Source: Nymphaea colorata (lineage: Eukaryota; Streptophyta; Magnoliopsida; Nymphaeales; Nymphaeaceae). From it: a stretch of 64,000 bases of DNA. Location: assembly GCF_008831285.2 (NCBI RefSeq), contig NC_045139.1:27744808-27808807 (forward strand), written 5' to 3'. The notes beneath the pieces were generated by a model. It was not told the origin of the DNA, made no database searches, and saw only the letters and a list, made by a program, of their open reading frames with translations. Positions 36,110 through 47,920 of this stretch are shown piece after piece (the stretch's first letter is position 1; every line of letters begins with the position of its first letter). A program made the translations under genes and the position numbers.

Positions 36110-37410
36110 TCTCTTCTTCATCTCCCTATGGCCATATAAGACAACTCTCATTCTATATTTTGGAGTCAAGAGGCTATGCTCGAGTATATCGGGAGCATGA
36201 GAAGATGAGATGATATTTTATTTTATTATTAATTCATGTTCTTTCATTTCTTGAATATATTCTTGTTGTTGTTGTTCTTTCTTTTTATGAATATATTCTT
36301 ACTGTTATTGTTCTTTCCTTTCTTGAATATATTATTATTGTTGTTGTTCTTTCTCTTCATGAATATATTTTTGTTGTTATTGTTCTTTCCTTTCTTGAAT
36401 ATATTCTTGTTGTTGTTGTCCTTTCTCTTCATGAAAATATTTTTGTTGTTATTGATATTTCTTTTCTTGAATATAGTCTTGTTGTTGTTCTATTGTTTTC
36501 TTCCTTCTTCATTTCCTCATAGTCATACAAGATAGCCCAAAAATCTCTATTTTAGAGTCAAGAGGTTATACTTAAGTGCACCGGGAGCATGAGAATGTGA
36601 AGTAATCTTTCATTTTATGATTAAATCATGCTCTTTCCTTTCTTAAATATATTCTTGTTGTTGTTGTTGTTTCTCTTTTTGAATATATTCTTGTTGTTAT
36701 TGCTATTTCTTTTCTTGAATATAATCTTATTGTGGTTATATTATTTTCTCCCTTCATCATTTCCCCATGGCCATACAAGATACCCCTAAAATCTCTATTT
36801 TAGAGTCAGGAGGTTATTCTTAAGTGCACCGGGAGCAAGAGAAAATGAAGTAATCTTTCATTTTATAATTAAATCATGCTCTTTCTTTTCTTGAATATAG
36901 TCTTGTTCTTTTTACTTTATTTTCTCTGTTCTTCATCTCCCTATGGCCGTATGAGATAACTTTCACTCTCTATTTTAGAGTCAAGAGGCTATGCTCAAGT
37001 GTACCAGGAGCATGAGATGAGATGATCTTCAATTTCATGGTTGAATCATGTTGTTTCTTTTATTAAATGAAGCATTGTTTTGATTTCTTCATTTTCTCCC
37101 CTCATTTCTCCATGGCCATACAAGATAGCCCTAAAATCTCCATTTGAGAGTCAAGAGGCTATTCTTAAGTGCATCGGGAGCATGAAAAAATAAAATGATA
37201 TTTGATTTTATGCGTGAATCATGTAATCTCATTTCTTGAATATAATATTTTTTGCTTCTCCTATTTTCTCTCTTCCTTATTTCCCCATGCCCATTGGAGA
37301 TAGCTCTCAATCTCTATTCTAGAGTCCAGAGGCTATGTTCAAGTGCACTGAGAGCATGAGAAGATGAGATGATATTTCATTTTATGATTGAATCATGCTC
37401 TCTCTTTTTC
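36110..37410 (+). repeat. Six degenerate copies of a 160-400-bp repeat in the putative LTR
   Basis: Copies of the core TATTTTAGAGTCAAGAGGCT, then ATGCTCAAGTGCACCGGGAG and CATGAGAAGATGAGATGAT, begin near 36150, 36545, 36795, 36975, 37137 and 37305. Each is preceded by a CCCCATGGCCATACAAGATA-like stretch and followed by ATTTTATGATTGAATCATGC. Spacing shrinks from about 395 to about 165 bases because the first units carry extra minisatellite copies. Confidence 0.85.
36247..36500 (+). repeat. 36-bp minisatellite, seven units
   Basis: The unit is close to TTCTTGAATATATTCTTG followed by TTGTTGTTGTTCTTTCTC. Seven units run without indels, alternating between two subtypes (TTGAATAT / ATGAATAT), so a 72-bp higher-order period is visible. 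Because 36 is divisible by three, a spurious leucine/phenylalanine-rich frame runs through it; it is not a gene. Confidence 0.88.
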
Positions 37411-38055
37411 CTTGTATATTGCTTTGTTTAAGATATTATCCATGCATAGTTATTTGATTTTTCCTATCTATACGTGAATGCACAGTGAGAATGAAAGTGT
37501 GGTTTGGGACTTTTTTTTTATGCTAATTTTTTAGGATGAGGCTTGTCCAACCCGAGAAAAATCCTCACGAATATGTACATATTAATATGCATTTGCATGT
37601 TATTTTGTATTAGTTTCCTTTTAATCATCCCATTAAGAATCCAAATGAGCACCTTATTGTGTGGTTTGAGTTTCTTTCATACCCAACGGCGAAATAAACA
37701 TATTCCCTTGCAACCAATGAAATAACTATGTTTTATGTTTATAATCATGTTTTTCAAAATATTTTCAAAAAAACCCTTTCTAATATGGTTTTGGGGACTT
37801 AGCTTAGACTCTTGCATGGGTCCAACCTTCCCTCCGGCCTACATCAAACTTGAGGTCGGTTATTTTTTATTTCTTGATTTCTAATCTCATGAAGACACGT
37901 ATGTATATACATGTTATATACATATACGTCCACATGGTGATTCCCCTCATTTTTCTCTCTCTATGCTTCTATGTTTTATTTTAATACATATATGAATGCA
38001 TATATATATGAACGTCTTATTTTCTCTCTCTATTCACGTATATATAAGACAAATT

Positions 38056-38059
<4 letters not shown>

Positions 38060-38087
<28 letters not shown>
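38060..38087. repeat. (TA)n microsatellite
   Basis: Pure TA run of about 14 units inside the putative gypsy LTR. Confidence 0.85.
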
Positions 38088-39000
38088 CTTTTTATTTCAC
38101 TCTCTATTTAATTTATAACTTCATTTTCAAAAGCTTATACAAATATGTATGCATAGATATGGAAAATATATATCTCTTCCTATTTCAAAATCTTCCATTT
38201 AGTGATTTTTGAAGTTTTTTTTTTTTTCTCTCTCTCTTTCTTTTTATAAGAATATTGCATCTCTTCTATTCCTTTAAGCATTTTCTCATGATCTTTTATT
38301 CACCGACTTCATCAAGACCAAAATTTAAGTAATAACTTAATATTTGATTCATTCTTGATAGTTTACAACCCTAATCCATTTTTAAAACTTTTCTTTCTTC
38401 ACAAGCATTTATGTTAACTGTAAAAACAAAAATCTTAGATGTATGTTGTGGTATAAATGTCTTTAGATGAATGTTGTGGTAGGAATACTTTAATCAGATA
38501 GAATCAATGCATTTGTGCATTATATTCATTTAACATCACTTATTATCACAAGCACCACTCTAAAGAACTTAAGCAAGAGGGTATGGAGGTGGTAACCGAA
38601 TTAGGAAAATCTCAAACCTACTTAAAGTCTTAAGAGAACACTAAAATGACTTCAAAATGATTTCCTAAACTTTTCAATTGATATTTATAAAGATTTTTCA
38701 ATTCTAGTTTCTCTAAAATATTTCACATTCTCAAATGATTCTTCAAGAACCTTTTCAAAAGTTTGAAACATCAAACTTTCAATATTTTTCTACACTGCCT
38801 ATAAAATAGAAAAGATGTTTTAAGCCAAAGTAAAATGCATCAATAATAAACATAGCACTTAGGTTAATTACCCCTGGTAAAGGCATCAGGAAAGGTCGAT
38901 CCTCGTACCGACGGGTGAATCCCTTTCTCTCCTATTTTCAAAACAAATCTCATTTTTCTAGAGCATTTTAAAAACCAAAAATTTTGGGGATGCGAACAAA

Positions 39001-39017
39001 TGGAGCCCGTGATAGGA
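39001..39017 (+). other. Possible primer-binding site of the Tat/Ogre element
   Basis: TGGAGCCCGTGATAGGA starts with TGG, as all tRNA-primed sites do, and lies two bases after an ACA end. I could not match it confidently to a specific tRNA. Confidence 0.4.
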
Positions 39018-39794
39018 CCCGTCATCGTTTGGCTATGATTATAATTGATGCATTTCCTCTAACTTGAACATCTCATATATTTTCAATGATAAAGCATGTC
39101 CCCTACTTTGGCCTTGACCCCATCGGCATTTAATTACATTTCTCGGTGATTGTATTTGCTTTCTTGCATATAAGACTAATTGATGAGGATCAATCATGTT
39201 CACTTAGATGTATGATCAAATACAACCCTCCTAAATTTAATATTTGTTTGAAGACAATGCTTGCTCTTCTATTTATTTTAATCATCATCTTATACAACAT
39301 TGCATTAGAGACAACTAATTTTGTATGATTTCTCATATTTCAAAATTCTTTATACCTATTTGCCTCGGTCATCATGTTGTCAGGCTTGGTCTTTGGTGGT
39401 AGCACAAGACTAAGCCTTACAACTAGACCATACTTTGGGCGGAAAAGCTCCCTCGTTAGTACCATAAGTAGTAATTTGTAGTATATTGACTAGTGATCAA
39501 GAAGAAGTTGATGAACCCTACACTTAGTTGCCTAATAAAGAATCTATGTTAGTACTAAGTCATTTGGCTAAAGTATATAAGCATAACTTGTCATTGGATT
39601 ATCGTGAAACAAAATTATCTCAATTAGGTCCCTAGACCCATTTTTCTACAACAAAAATTATTTCAAATGATATGTGGATGTGCATAAAACCTTGTGTGAT
39701 GCTTTACAACCTCATTATGTACCTCTACCTCATATTGTCTTTGTCAACCTAGTCAATCTTTTTCTAATCTTATCTCTACCTTTCAGAGTCATTA

Positions 39795-41100
39795 TTGAAG
39801 ATGTATTCTTTTCAACATGGTGTCACCTTCCCTTATGATTATATCCTCTTCGGGGAAGGACCCGAACGATCTACTTACATCTTTCTTGAGTTTAAACCTT
39901 TGGCTCCCGAATGGTATCGGTCTTGGCTCCCACCTTTTCTCGGATGTTTCCTTCCTACCTTGAAGAATGTGGGCTAGAGACAGAAGCAGCCGGAGGAATG
40001 CAAACCGTTGATGGAAATTTGGTGTATGCAATTGCTAAGTGATGGAACCCAAGGACCTCTTCTTTTTTGTTTTAATGGGGAGAAATGACGATATTATTAG
40101 ATGAATTTGCTGAAATACTAAACCTCTCCACCCCAACTTGTGACCCAAATTAACTATTAGAGAAACAATTCCTCATGAACCCGACCAAGGTTAATGCAAA
40201 TGACCTTATAGCTCACTTTACTGGACGAAAAACTTGGCATCTAGTAAAAACTATGAGAGCCAAAGTATCAACTTGAAAAACTTGTATGAAGAATTTGGAG
40301 CCTATGTTGAACCTTCCACTTTACCTCGAAAAGTCATAGGAAGAATTAAACATTATATGACGCTTTGCACAGTATGAGTGACCCTTTTCACTGATGGAAG
40401 TGACCTCCTAGATGTTCATATTGCTCAACTTTTCTGGATATGGGGACATAGTGGGACTCGACACTTGTCAGTAACATTGATAGCCTTAGCCTTTCTCTAC
40501 TGAGGACTCACCCACTTTGCCATTGGAGATACTGACTTCATAGAACGATGCACATATGCTTTGCAATTGTGGTTTTTTAAGCACGCGAGATCCCAAGCCA
40601 GTCTATTCAAAAAGTCTATTGGAGCATTGACAATCTTAGAACAATATTGTTGTTTGATCGAGCAGTTGGATGGAGATGAGATCTTTTGGAACTATTGTGA
40701 TCGTCATCAGGGCTCCCCTCGATACACTCACCATCATCATGGTCGCACCACACTCTTAGGCCCTTATTTCGTAGTTGATTAATGTGCTGATAGATGCATG
40801 AGACAATTCTCTTAAAGACAGAAGATGGTTTCTTTTCATGCACCAATCAGAGCTATTCTCAAATTTGACCTCAATTCTTCTCAATGGATGGCATTGTTTG
40901 CAGTTGCTTGACAAAAATGAAAGATACAGATATCATACACTTGGTTCTCAGGCCCAATGGTAAAGAAGAAATATGCCGAGTGGTGGGATGCCAACCGACC
41001 ACCATCCATCCTTCCTTAAAAGTTTATGTTGTCAACTTTGTACTCCTTATGTCGTCTTCAGTCGTTGTCATATTTGTTTTCTTTGGATGTAACTTTTAAA
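39795..41100 (+). pseudogene. Upstream extra reading region of the Tat/Ogre element
   Basis: Broken plus-strand frames occur between the primer site and gag. One (39795-39977) contains FGEGPERSTYIFLEFKPLAP. Another (about 40480-40780) contains AIGDTDFIERCTYALQLWFF and SIGALTILEQYCC. Ogre-type elements are known to carry an additional ORF upstream of gag, and the position fits. I do not recognise the sequence with certainty, and stops prevent a continuous product. Confidence 0.4.
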
Positions 41101-41107
41101 ACTCTTC

Positions 41108-42510
41108 GTGCAACATGAACCTTCATTTGGTCATCATTTCCTTCCTATGACTCTTCATTTTCTTGTCTCACAAGGTGAATACTTGAAAGCCAACAAGATG
41201 GTTGAGACCAAAGCACAAACTAAGCAAACTGCTCAGAATGAACCTTCATCTTCCGAACATAGGCCAGAAACACTTGGCATCCTAGCAATCGAGCCAGAAG
41301 GTTACCATAGGTTCTGGTTGTTCATGGAGCGATTCTTGAGGGAACAAGAAGAACAAAAGGCCCTGATGGTTATTCCAGAATCAGAAATTGAAAAAGCTGC
41401 CAAGCAAAAGAGAAAGAAGAAAAACAACAAATTTTCTCCTACAGATCGGGATGAAGATCATCTAGGTTCAGATTCAGTAACTAGTGAGGAGGAAAAACTC
41501 GAACTGCTTCCTATAAAAAAGAAGAAGACAACAAAGATAAGCAAGAAGGGAAAAGAAATTGTGGTGGAAAGCAACTCACCTAGCCCTATCACCACTAAAG
41601 TTCGGAGGATAAACCCTAAAGAAAGAGAAAGCCTACTAGAAAAGGCAAAAAGACAAAGAAGTACATCCCCAGCAGTAGCTCCGACAGTGGGAGTTTTGAA
41701 GAGAAACTAAAGGAGATCAAGGGCAACAAGAAAAAGACAAAGCCAGAATTAGTCGAATCAAGTGATGATGAAAGTCTGACTAAGCACATGTTCTATGAAA
41801 TGGAGAAAAGAATGAACAATCTTGAACTTAGAGGAAAAGAAAAACGCTCACTCATGTGAGGACTACTATCTTGGTATTGAATGGGACAAAGACGTGAAAG
41901 GTTTGCCCAAGGAATTCGTCAGATATGATGGAACTACATGCCCACATGTTCATCTTTCAACATTCTTCAATTATTGCTAACAAATCCGGACAAATAACAG
42001 AGCTTTGTTTTGTTATTTTTCAAGAAGTCTTGAAGGCATCGCCACACAATGGTACAAAGAAAATGTCAACCCAATCAAACTAAAGGAATTTGACAAATTG
42101 ATTAACATGTTTTTTCAAATATTTGAGCAAAATGCTCCCATGGCTCCGACTCTCAGTACCATTTGTAGTCTCTGTCAAAAACAAGGAGAAAAAGCTCAAG
42201 CATTCATCCAAAAATGGAGAATTCATTGTAACAAAATGAAGGAGCCCATTTTTGAAACACAAGCATTGTCACTCATCAGGAAAAATCTTGTCCAGCCCTT
42301 CAAAAGTCTCCTCCGCAATGCCCCGATCAAGACCTTTGTTGAATTGATTGAACAAGAAAATTCAATAGAGTAAGGAATTGAGGAAGGTGATTTTGATGGA
42401 ATCATTGCTCCTAAGTACAAGGAAGAGGGTAAGAAAGGAAGAAGAACACAGTTGTCTGCACACTTCATAACTAATGCTGGCATTCGAAAGGACAACAGTA
42501 ACAACTACAA
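41108..42510 (+). pseudogene. Tat/Ogre gag, 5' part (before the hAT insertion)
   Basis: A frame at 41108-41710 is lysine/glutamate-rich (KQKRKKKNNKFSPTDRDEDH) and gives way to a capsid-type segment at 42005-42373. That segment contains SRSLEGIATQWYKENV, FDKLINMFFQIFEQNAP and AFIQKWRIHCNKM, the usual gypsy retrotransposon gag signature. Stops separate the parts. The frame runs into the hAT target site at 42513-42520. Confidence 0.8.
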
Positions 42511-43009
42511 GCATGACAAGTAGGGCTGCACACGAGCCGAGTCGAGCTCGAGCTCACCCAGCTCGAACTCGACTCGGCTTGAAATGCTCGAGCTCGAACT
42601 CGAGTCGAGTTCCTAACACGAGCTCGAGCTCGAGCTCGGCTCGTTTACCTCGTTTAATGTTTAATTATTAAACCAATAGTCAAGCTCGACTCGTTTAACT
42701 CATTTAGTCGAGCTCGACTCGTTTAACTCGTTTAACGTTTAAGAATTAAACCAATAGTCGAGCTCGACTCATTTAACTCGTTTACTGAATCAAACCAATT
42801 GTATTACTGCTAACAGTTTCATCAAAAAGATATATAAAACCACCTGGCATTAATTATGTTCAGATTGTCAACAATTTTTGGAATACATTATACATACAAG
42901 CAATGACTGTATCAAGTTCGAGATCACAGCAAGAACAATCTGAGGTGCACAGTGGAAAATTTCAAGTTCGTGATAAACTTCTCCAAGTGGAAAAGCCCCT
43001 CGTACAGGA

Positions 43010-43800
43010 CTAAAGGGTCTCACCTGGTTTCCCGAACTCTGTTACCTGCAAACACCACCTCATGTTGATCTTTCTCAAACCTGTCAGGTCACCAAATTCA
43101 TCAGGGAAGCTACTGATGGTTGCACAGTCAAACACATCAAAAAAGGGAGGTAGACGCACCAAATTACTGCAATAGTCAATCTCGAGTTCTGTGAGCTCTG
43201 GAAACATGTCTGCAATATTCAGTCCTGAATGGCAATTGGCCTCATCAGCGTCACAAAAGAACAGTGATAACTTTCTTAAGGCCGGCAGTGGCACTTTAAT
43301 TGTAGAAAGGGAGGAGACCAATATCCTCTCTAACCTAATTCTGCTAAGGTTTTTCAGAGAATCCAACTTTGGCAGACCACTTAGATCTGCAGGGCTCAAG
43401 CTATGATTTGCAACAATTAGACTTGGCAGAATACATGGCCAAGTCTCTTAGTAGATCTTGCTGAAAAACAAACAGGTCATTGAAGATACCATCCTCAACA
43501 GCATCATTCCTACATGAATCACATTCTTATCAGAAATATAACCCAATATGAGGTTTCATTTAGCAATAATGAATGCAAGTTGCTCACCTAGTTCTTTCAA
43601 CAAGAGTCACCAGATATCTGGCAGAAAGTTTTAGCAAAGCCACATAGGCTTCATGCTCACTTAGGCCATATAGTTCAGTCCACATGTCGATCAGGGAAGC
43701 TGCTGGGATCTTTTCATCCTCAGGAAAGCAGCCTAAGTCTGCAAAGCATTTGCGAAGTTGACCATCTAGAGAAGTTAGCATGGTTGATAAGCAGTTGAGT
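43010..43800 (-). pseudogene. ADR1-type helper NLR (RPW8-NB-LRR) fragment captured by hAT
   Basis: The first exon block (about 43800-43588) reads RKCFADLGCFPEDEKIPAAS, then LIDMWTELYGLSEHEAYVAL, the ARC2 end of the NB-ARC domain. A 78-base GT-AG intron (43587-43510) follows. The next block (43509 to about 43010) starts NDAVEDGIFNDLFVFQQDLL, a junction that reads continuously as in ADR1 proteins. It loses some sequence near 43440, then continues through leucine-rich repeats with KNLSRIRLERILVSSLS, LRKLSLFFCDADEANC, FPELTELEIDYCSNLVRLPP and GLRKINMRWC. ADR1 proteins are helper receptors that act with EDS1 complexes at the plasma membrane in immunity. The CC-R domain, P-loop and part of the LRR are absent, so it cannot work as a receptor. 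Confidence 0.87.
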
Positions 43801-44113
43801 AAGTCTTTGTGGTCACATCACAGACATACTGTTTAGGAAAGAAAACAGAAGCAACAAACGGAAAAGCTACCAACCTGAATTTGGACAAACAGGGAGCAAG
43901 CCTCCCAAAGAGCCTGAGCTTCCCATTCTTTTCATGGCTGTGGAAAAGATATATATGGGTGTATATAGTATATATAGTATACTATACAAACATGAATTAC
44001 ATTGAAGGAGGGAACCAAACAAAGGCACCCATGCCATAGAACTTACAAACATTTTCAAACTAGATAATTTTAGAGCTCGTTTAAGGCTCGATTAACATAC
44101 CCTTTTGAAGCAA

Positions 44114-44195
44114 GTTCAATCATGATAATGAGATACTTGAGGTGGGTAGACAAGAATCTCATTCTATTCTGCTCACATGATCACAATCATGCAGC
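44114..44195. repeat. 82-bp direct repeat inside hAT, copy 1
   Basis: GTTCAATCATGATAATGAGA onward is identical to 45686-45767 except for one base (ACAAGAATC versus ACTAGAATC). Confidence 0.92.
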
Positions 44196-44580
44196 CTAGC
44201 CTGCTAGTTAAACTAATAGACACCATTCATTTTGAAAGAATCAATTGAATAAGGAACATGAGGAATATACTAAATGAATGTTTGTAATGCATGTACAGTT
44301 GATATAAGATTGCACTAAATGATCTGAACAGATACCATTTTCAGATATGACCATTAGAAGATATGGTTTGATATACTAAATCATCAGCCAAAAAAATCAA
44401 CCCAGTACATGAAAATCAATCTTGAAGATGGGATAATAAAAAAGTTCTGACAAGCCCCAAGGCCATTATGGTAATCTGAAAATTACAATTGTGGAGAACG
44501 TTAAAAGCAAAAATTAGAAATCAACAATGATCAAATGGACAGGATAGTGCCTATTGATTCTCCATTCTATAAGATACTTC

Positions 44581-44865
44581 AAATGATATTTCTTACTTGA
44601 CTCAGTGGCAATGCATTGGCAAAATCAGCTTCTGTAATTCCAGTAATTTCACTTCTGAAAAATACAAACTTTATCAATCAGTTCATAGAAACCAAACATT
44701 CAGCTGCCCTAACAAAAGACATGCAGTAAGCCAGTACCTATAATCTGAGACAGCAATCTCATGTTGGACATAGGCCTGAAAAAGCACTTCTTTGACTTCA
44801 TCAACAAGACAAATTCCCTGCATAAAGATCCAATGTTCCATCGCTCCCCCCTCCAACCATCTCAC
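44581..44865 (-). pseudogene. Two unidentified exon-like blocks inside the hAT element
   Basis: On the minus strand a block ending near 44741 reads GICLVDEVKEVLFQAYVQHE then IAVSDYR before GTACTGG. A second block (about 44657-44600) reads SEITGITEADFANALPLSQ before GTAAGAA. Both have donor-like ends and protein-like composition. I do not recognise the family. They may be exons of a second captured gene, or of the transposase transcript. Confidence 0.45.
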
Positions 44866-45124
44866 AATCTAAGGCAGCCACTCAACGAAGTTGGTGGTTC
44901 TAGTGCACAAAGATACAAAGAGAACTGATTCCCACTCCCAAAGAAAACACAGCTCGTTGTTGGAACTAGCCAATGGCTAGTCGGCTGATACAAAGGCAGC
45001 AGAAAATAGGGAACAAAAATACAAGAAAAGAATAGAAAAATACAGAGGAAAAAAATAAAAATACACATAAAAAAGATCTACACATGTACATGCTTATGTA
45101 TTCAAAACAATACTATGTGATGGA

Positions 45125-45130
<6 letters not shown>

Positions 45131-45205
<75 letters not shown>

Positions 45206-45206
45206 T
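45131..45206. repeat. (TA)n microsatellite, about 76 bp
   Basis: Nearly pure TA run with a single TG interruption near 45186. It lies between the BED exon and the unidentified exons of the hAT. Confidence 0.93.
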
Positions 45207-45323
45207 TCTAACAAAACCAATGTTTACACTTCTAAGATTCAACAAGGAACAGCAGTCATAGAATCTTTGAAAGTGGAATACAAGATCCACAGCCATGAAG
45301 GCAATTCAGTACACAGTCTGTGT

Positions 45324-45572
45324 TCATTTGATACCATTTATAACAACCTCATCAAAATCATTCCATATTGTAGAAGTCTTTGACCTTGACCTTTTTGCAC
45401 CACTTATACGTACTTCATGAGCATCTATTGAAACCCCTTTATGGTCAGGGTCTTGCGAATCTATAGGAGTTTCATTAGAGGAATGTACTCTGATTGGGAC
45501 ATCATCTGAACTCGGTCTCGAATCACATACTTGTTTTCCCTTATTAATGCTCGAGCTTCCTAAATTTGTCAT
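45324..45572 (-). pseudogene. hAT transposase N-terminus (start of BED zinc finger), truncated
   Basis: ATG at 45572 opens MTNLGSSSINKGKQVCDSRP, a low-complexity N-terminal extension. The frame ends with KRSRSKTSTIWNDFDEVVIN then GIK and a stop. The last 20 residues fit the first half of a BED zinc finger (hydrophobic W..F..V pattern before the first CxxC), which hAT transposases use for DNA binding. The zinc ligands, the catalytic DDE-type core and the hAT dimerisation region are missing. In the minus-strand order it precedes the captured exons. Confidence 0.68.
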
Positions 45573-45685
45573 TATTCAAACTATTAATTTTCCCTCCTGC
45601 TCAAGCTGTTCTCCTATTTGAACATGAAAAGAAACTACTCATCAACAAGCATATTACCAGTTACGTCTAATCAAACAAGAAGATT

Positions 45686-45767
45686 GTTCAATCATGATAA
45701 TGAGATACTTGAGGTGGGTAGACTAGAATCTCATTCTATTCTGCTCACATGATCACAATCATGCAGC
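45686..45767. repeat. 82-bp direct repeat inside hAT, copy 2
   Basis: Partner of 44114-44195, with the same orientation and one mismatch. The copies bracket about 1.5 kb containing the BED exon and the unidentified exon blocks. Confidence 0.92.
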
Positions 45768-46328
45768 ATGGAAGCAAATGGTATGTTATCTGAAAGCATA
45801 AGACATAAACTGAAATAGTGTGACAGACATATATTTAGATGCATCCATGCGACAGAAACTGAAAGAACCTAGTAATGACTGATGCAATGAGATTTGGATT
45901 TTTTATGTAGATTTTTTCTTTATGTAGATCAGACCAAATCCATATTTGTTGAAACATGTTCTATCTTACATAAGCTCCTAGTTGTAAACAAGAATCTAAG
46001 TATATTTATGGAACTGACGTGCATAGTATTCAGTTTGCACTCGATTGATTCCAAGTCAAAAAGGCCTTGAACGAGTCTCTCTTATTAGTCAAATATACAA
46101 GTGCTTTCCATGTTCACTTATGCACAGATGTAATCTCAGTTCCTAAAGTAGTTACAACTTACAATCCACCCAAACCATTGGCTAGGAGCAGAAATGACTT
46201 TGGGAATAAACGATAATCACCAATAATGAAAAAATATAAGAAATACGAATGTTGAAGCTTAGATATGACCTTCATGGATACATACAAAGTTTAACCTTTG
46301 GTAACAGAGAACCTGGTCATGTAACTTA

Positions 46329-46922
46329 TCAACTAGAAAATGGTCCACTTAATTTTCCTTGTACCCTATTTGGTTGATGAAACTGTGAAATGTTCATCGA
46401 AAAAACTGCATAAAATTCATCAACAAAATATATAACAGCAATCATGGAATAACTACATCCATCATTGTTATACCAAGTACTTGTCAACTTATAGCAAATT
46501 ATACACATAGCTACAACATAAAGATCCATTGTACGAACAACCAAAACTTCTAAACACTTACAACAAGAAGTGCCTGGCGATATAGCTTTGCTAGCACATA
46601 TAAGTAGCATGACAGACAAATAACCAAGACCAAAGAAAGAGTAAATCAGAGCATATTTTGGGATTAGGTGAAGGCAGAGAAAGACAAGAGGCCTAACCAG
46701 CAGGTAAATCAGCGCAGCCAGGTATCCCACCCACAAAGTGGTTTCTGAGCCCAAAAGTTGTTTCTCCCTATCAGATGGGGAAGAGAGAGAGAGAGAGAGG
46801 TTCGCTAACTTGGTGAAAAATCCACAACCCAGTAATGAGGCTTCAGTCATCAGGAAGAAGCTTTCAAACACAAACGAGTGAGCAAGCCAGCGTCCTGTGA
46901 GATAAAGTTGTACCGTCTCCAC
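46329..46922 (-). other. 197-codon open frame of unknown meaning inside hAT
   Basis: An unbroken frame from ATG at 46922 with a strongly hydrophobic middle (TLWVGYLAALIYLLVRPLVF and YALIYSFFGLGYLSVMLL). I recognise no family. It lies between the CT-rich leader and the BED exon, where an untranslated leader or intron of the transposase gene would be expected. It could be chance in T-rich intron sequence, so I do not call it a gene. Confidence 0.3.
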
Positions 46923-47649
46923 AGTTTTTCCTTTTCTTCCCTATTTCTCTTTTGCTGCCTAGATCCATTATGAGAACTTTCCGTCACAACACGTTAAACA
47001 ATAAAAATGCATTAGTTATCAAGCTAGCAGCAAATTAACCAACTTCATCATAAGAAACTAGAGTGCCATTTGTAAAAGAAGCCATAAAGGAATCTGTCAA
47101 CAGAAGAATGACATTATCCATAATAGACATAATGGTCCTGCTGCTAATGATGACAACGACAACTATAGGGGAAAAGGAGACTTCAGATGTTCATCAGTAC
47201 TTCCACCTAACACAAACAAGATAAAGCAATAAAAACAAAGAAAACTCTTTAACACAGTTCGGTAAAAGTTACAGAGTCGAGGGAAGTACCCAGAAAAACC
47301 AGACGATAACCTCAGCATAAATCCATAATTCCCAGTTTAACAAACGACCGACCATAGTTCATGAAATAAGCGGCAGATATACGAGCAAGCCAAGCATCAT
47401 ATCACACATATACTCAATTTAAATGATGCATGATACCCTTGGAATCTTAAGTAAGACTCTTTAAATCAAGCACAAACCATGAAAATAATAGGCTACTGTC
47501 AGAATTCACCATAGACATCCGATAGAACAAAGAGAAGGAAAGAGACTTTTGATGCGTCAACGGAACCAACAAAAAGCAGAGATTAAGGCAAACAGAGAAG
47601 GAAAAAAGAGCCACTGAACTTGCTACACTACTGGCAGAACCTCTTCCTT

Positions 47650-47920
47650 GAGAGTTGGATATCACTGACTCACTGGAGAAGCGGAGAGGTGGAGAGCACA
47701 CTGACGCAGCCTCGCAGGGCAGCAGGAGCGCAGAGCACAGGCGGAGAAGAAGCACAGTGAAGCTGGGTGGGAGCACAGGCGAAGAAGGAGGCGAGAGCCG
47801 AGAGGCCAGAGAGGGAGAGTCGGAGTCGGAGAGAGAGAGAGAGAGAACGAAAACAAACCCTAGAACGAAAAAAAACCCTTTCCCGTTCCCGCTTGAGAAG
47901 AAGTGAGTCGTGACTAGTGA
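47650..47920 (-). promoter_or_regulatory. CT-rich leader with telo-box, probable promoter end of the hAT gene
   Basis: On the minus strand this reads as a GC-moderate region with a CT dinucleotide run (47830-47846) and CTAGGGTTT (47863-47855), the telo-box complement common near plant transcription starts. It sits just inside the right subterminal repeats and points toward the BED exon. Confidence 0.5.

Larger units (their letters stand above)
34723..38998 (+). repeat. Putative 5' LTR of the Tat/Ogre element (about 4.3 kb)
   Basis: It starts TGTAATCACCCCAAA, like many Tat-lineage LTRs, and ends GCGAACA two bases before a primer-like site. A TATA box CTCTATAAAAACC lies at about 35772, followed by a CT-rich leader. 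LTRs of 4-6 kb are normal for Ogre elements. There is no second LTR in the window for comparison, so both limits are inferred. Confidence 0.42.

Noticed and set aside
36236-36535. 99-codon leucine/phenylalanine-rich open frame and its complement rich in lysine/asparagine
   Set aside because: Produced by a 36-bp minisatellite whose period is a multiple of three.
36110-37410. CRISPR-like array
   Set aside because: Spacing is irregular, units are degenerate, and the context is a plant LTR.
45084-45383. Open frames with repeated tyrosine-isoleucine
   Set aside because: Translation of the TA microsatellite.
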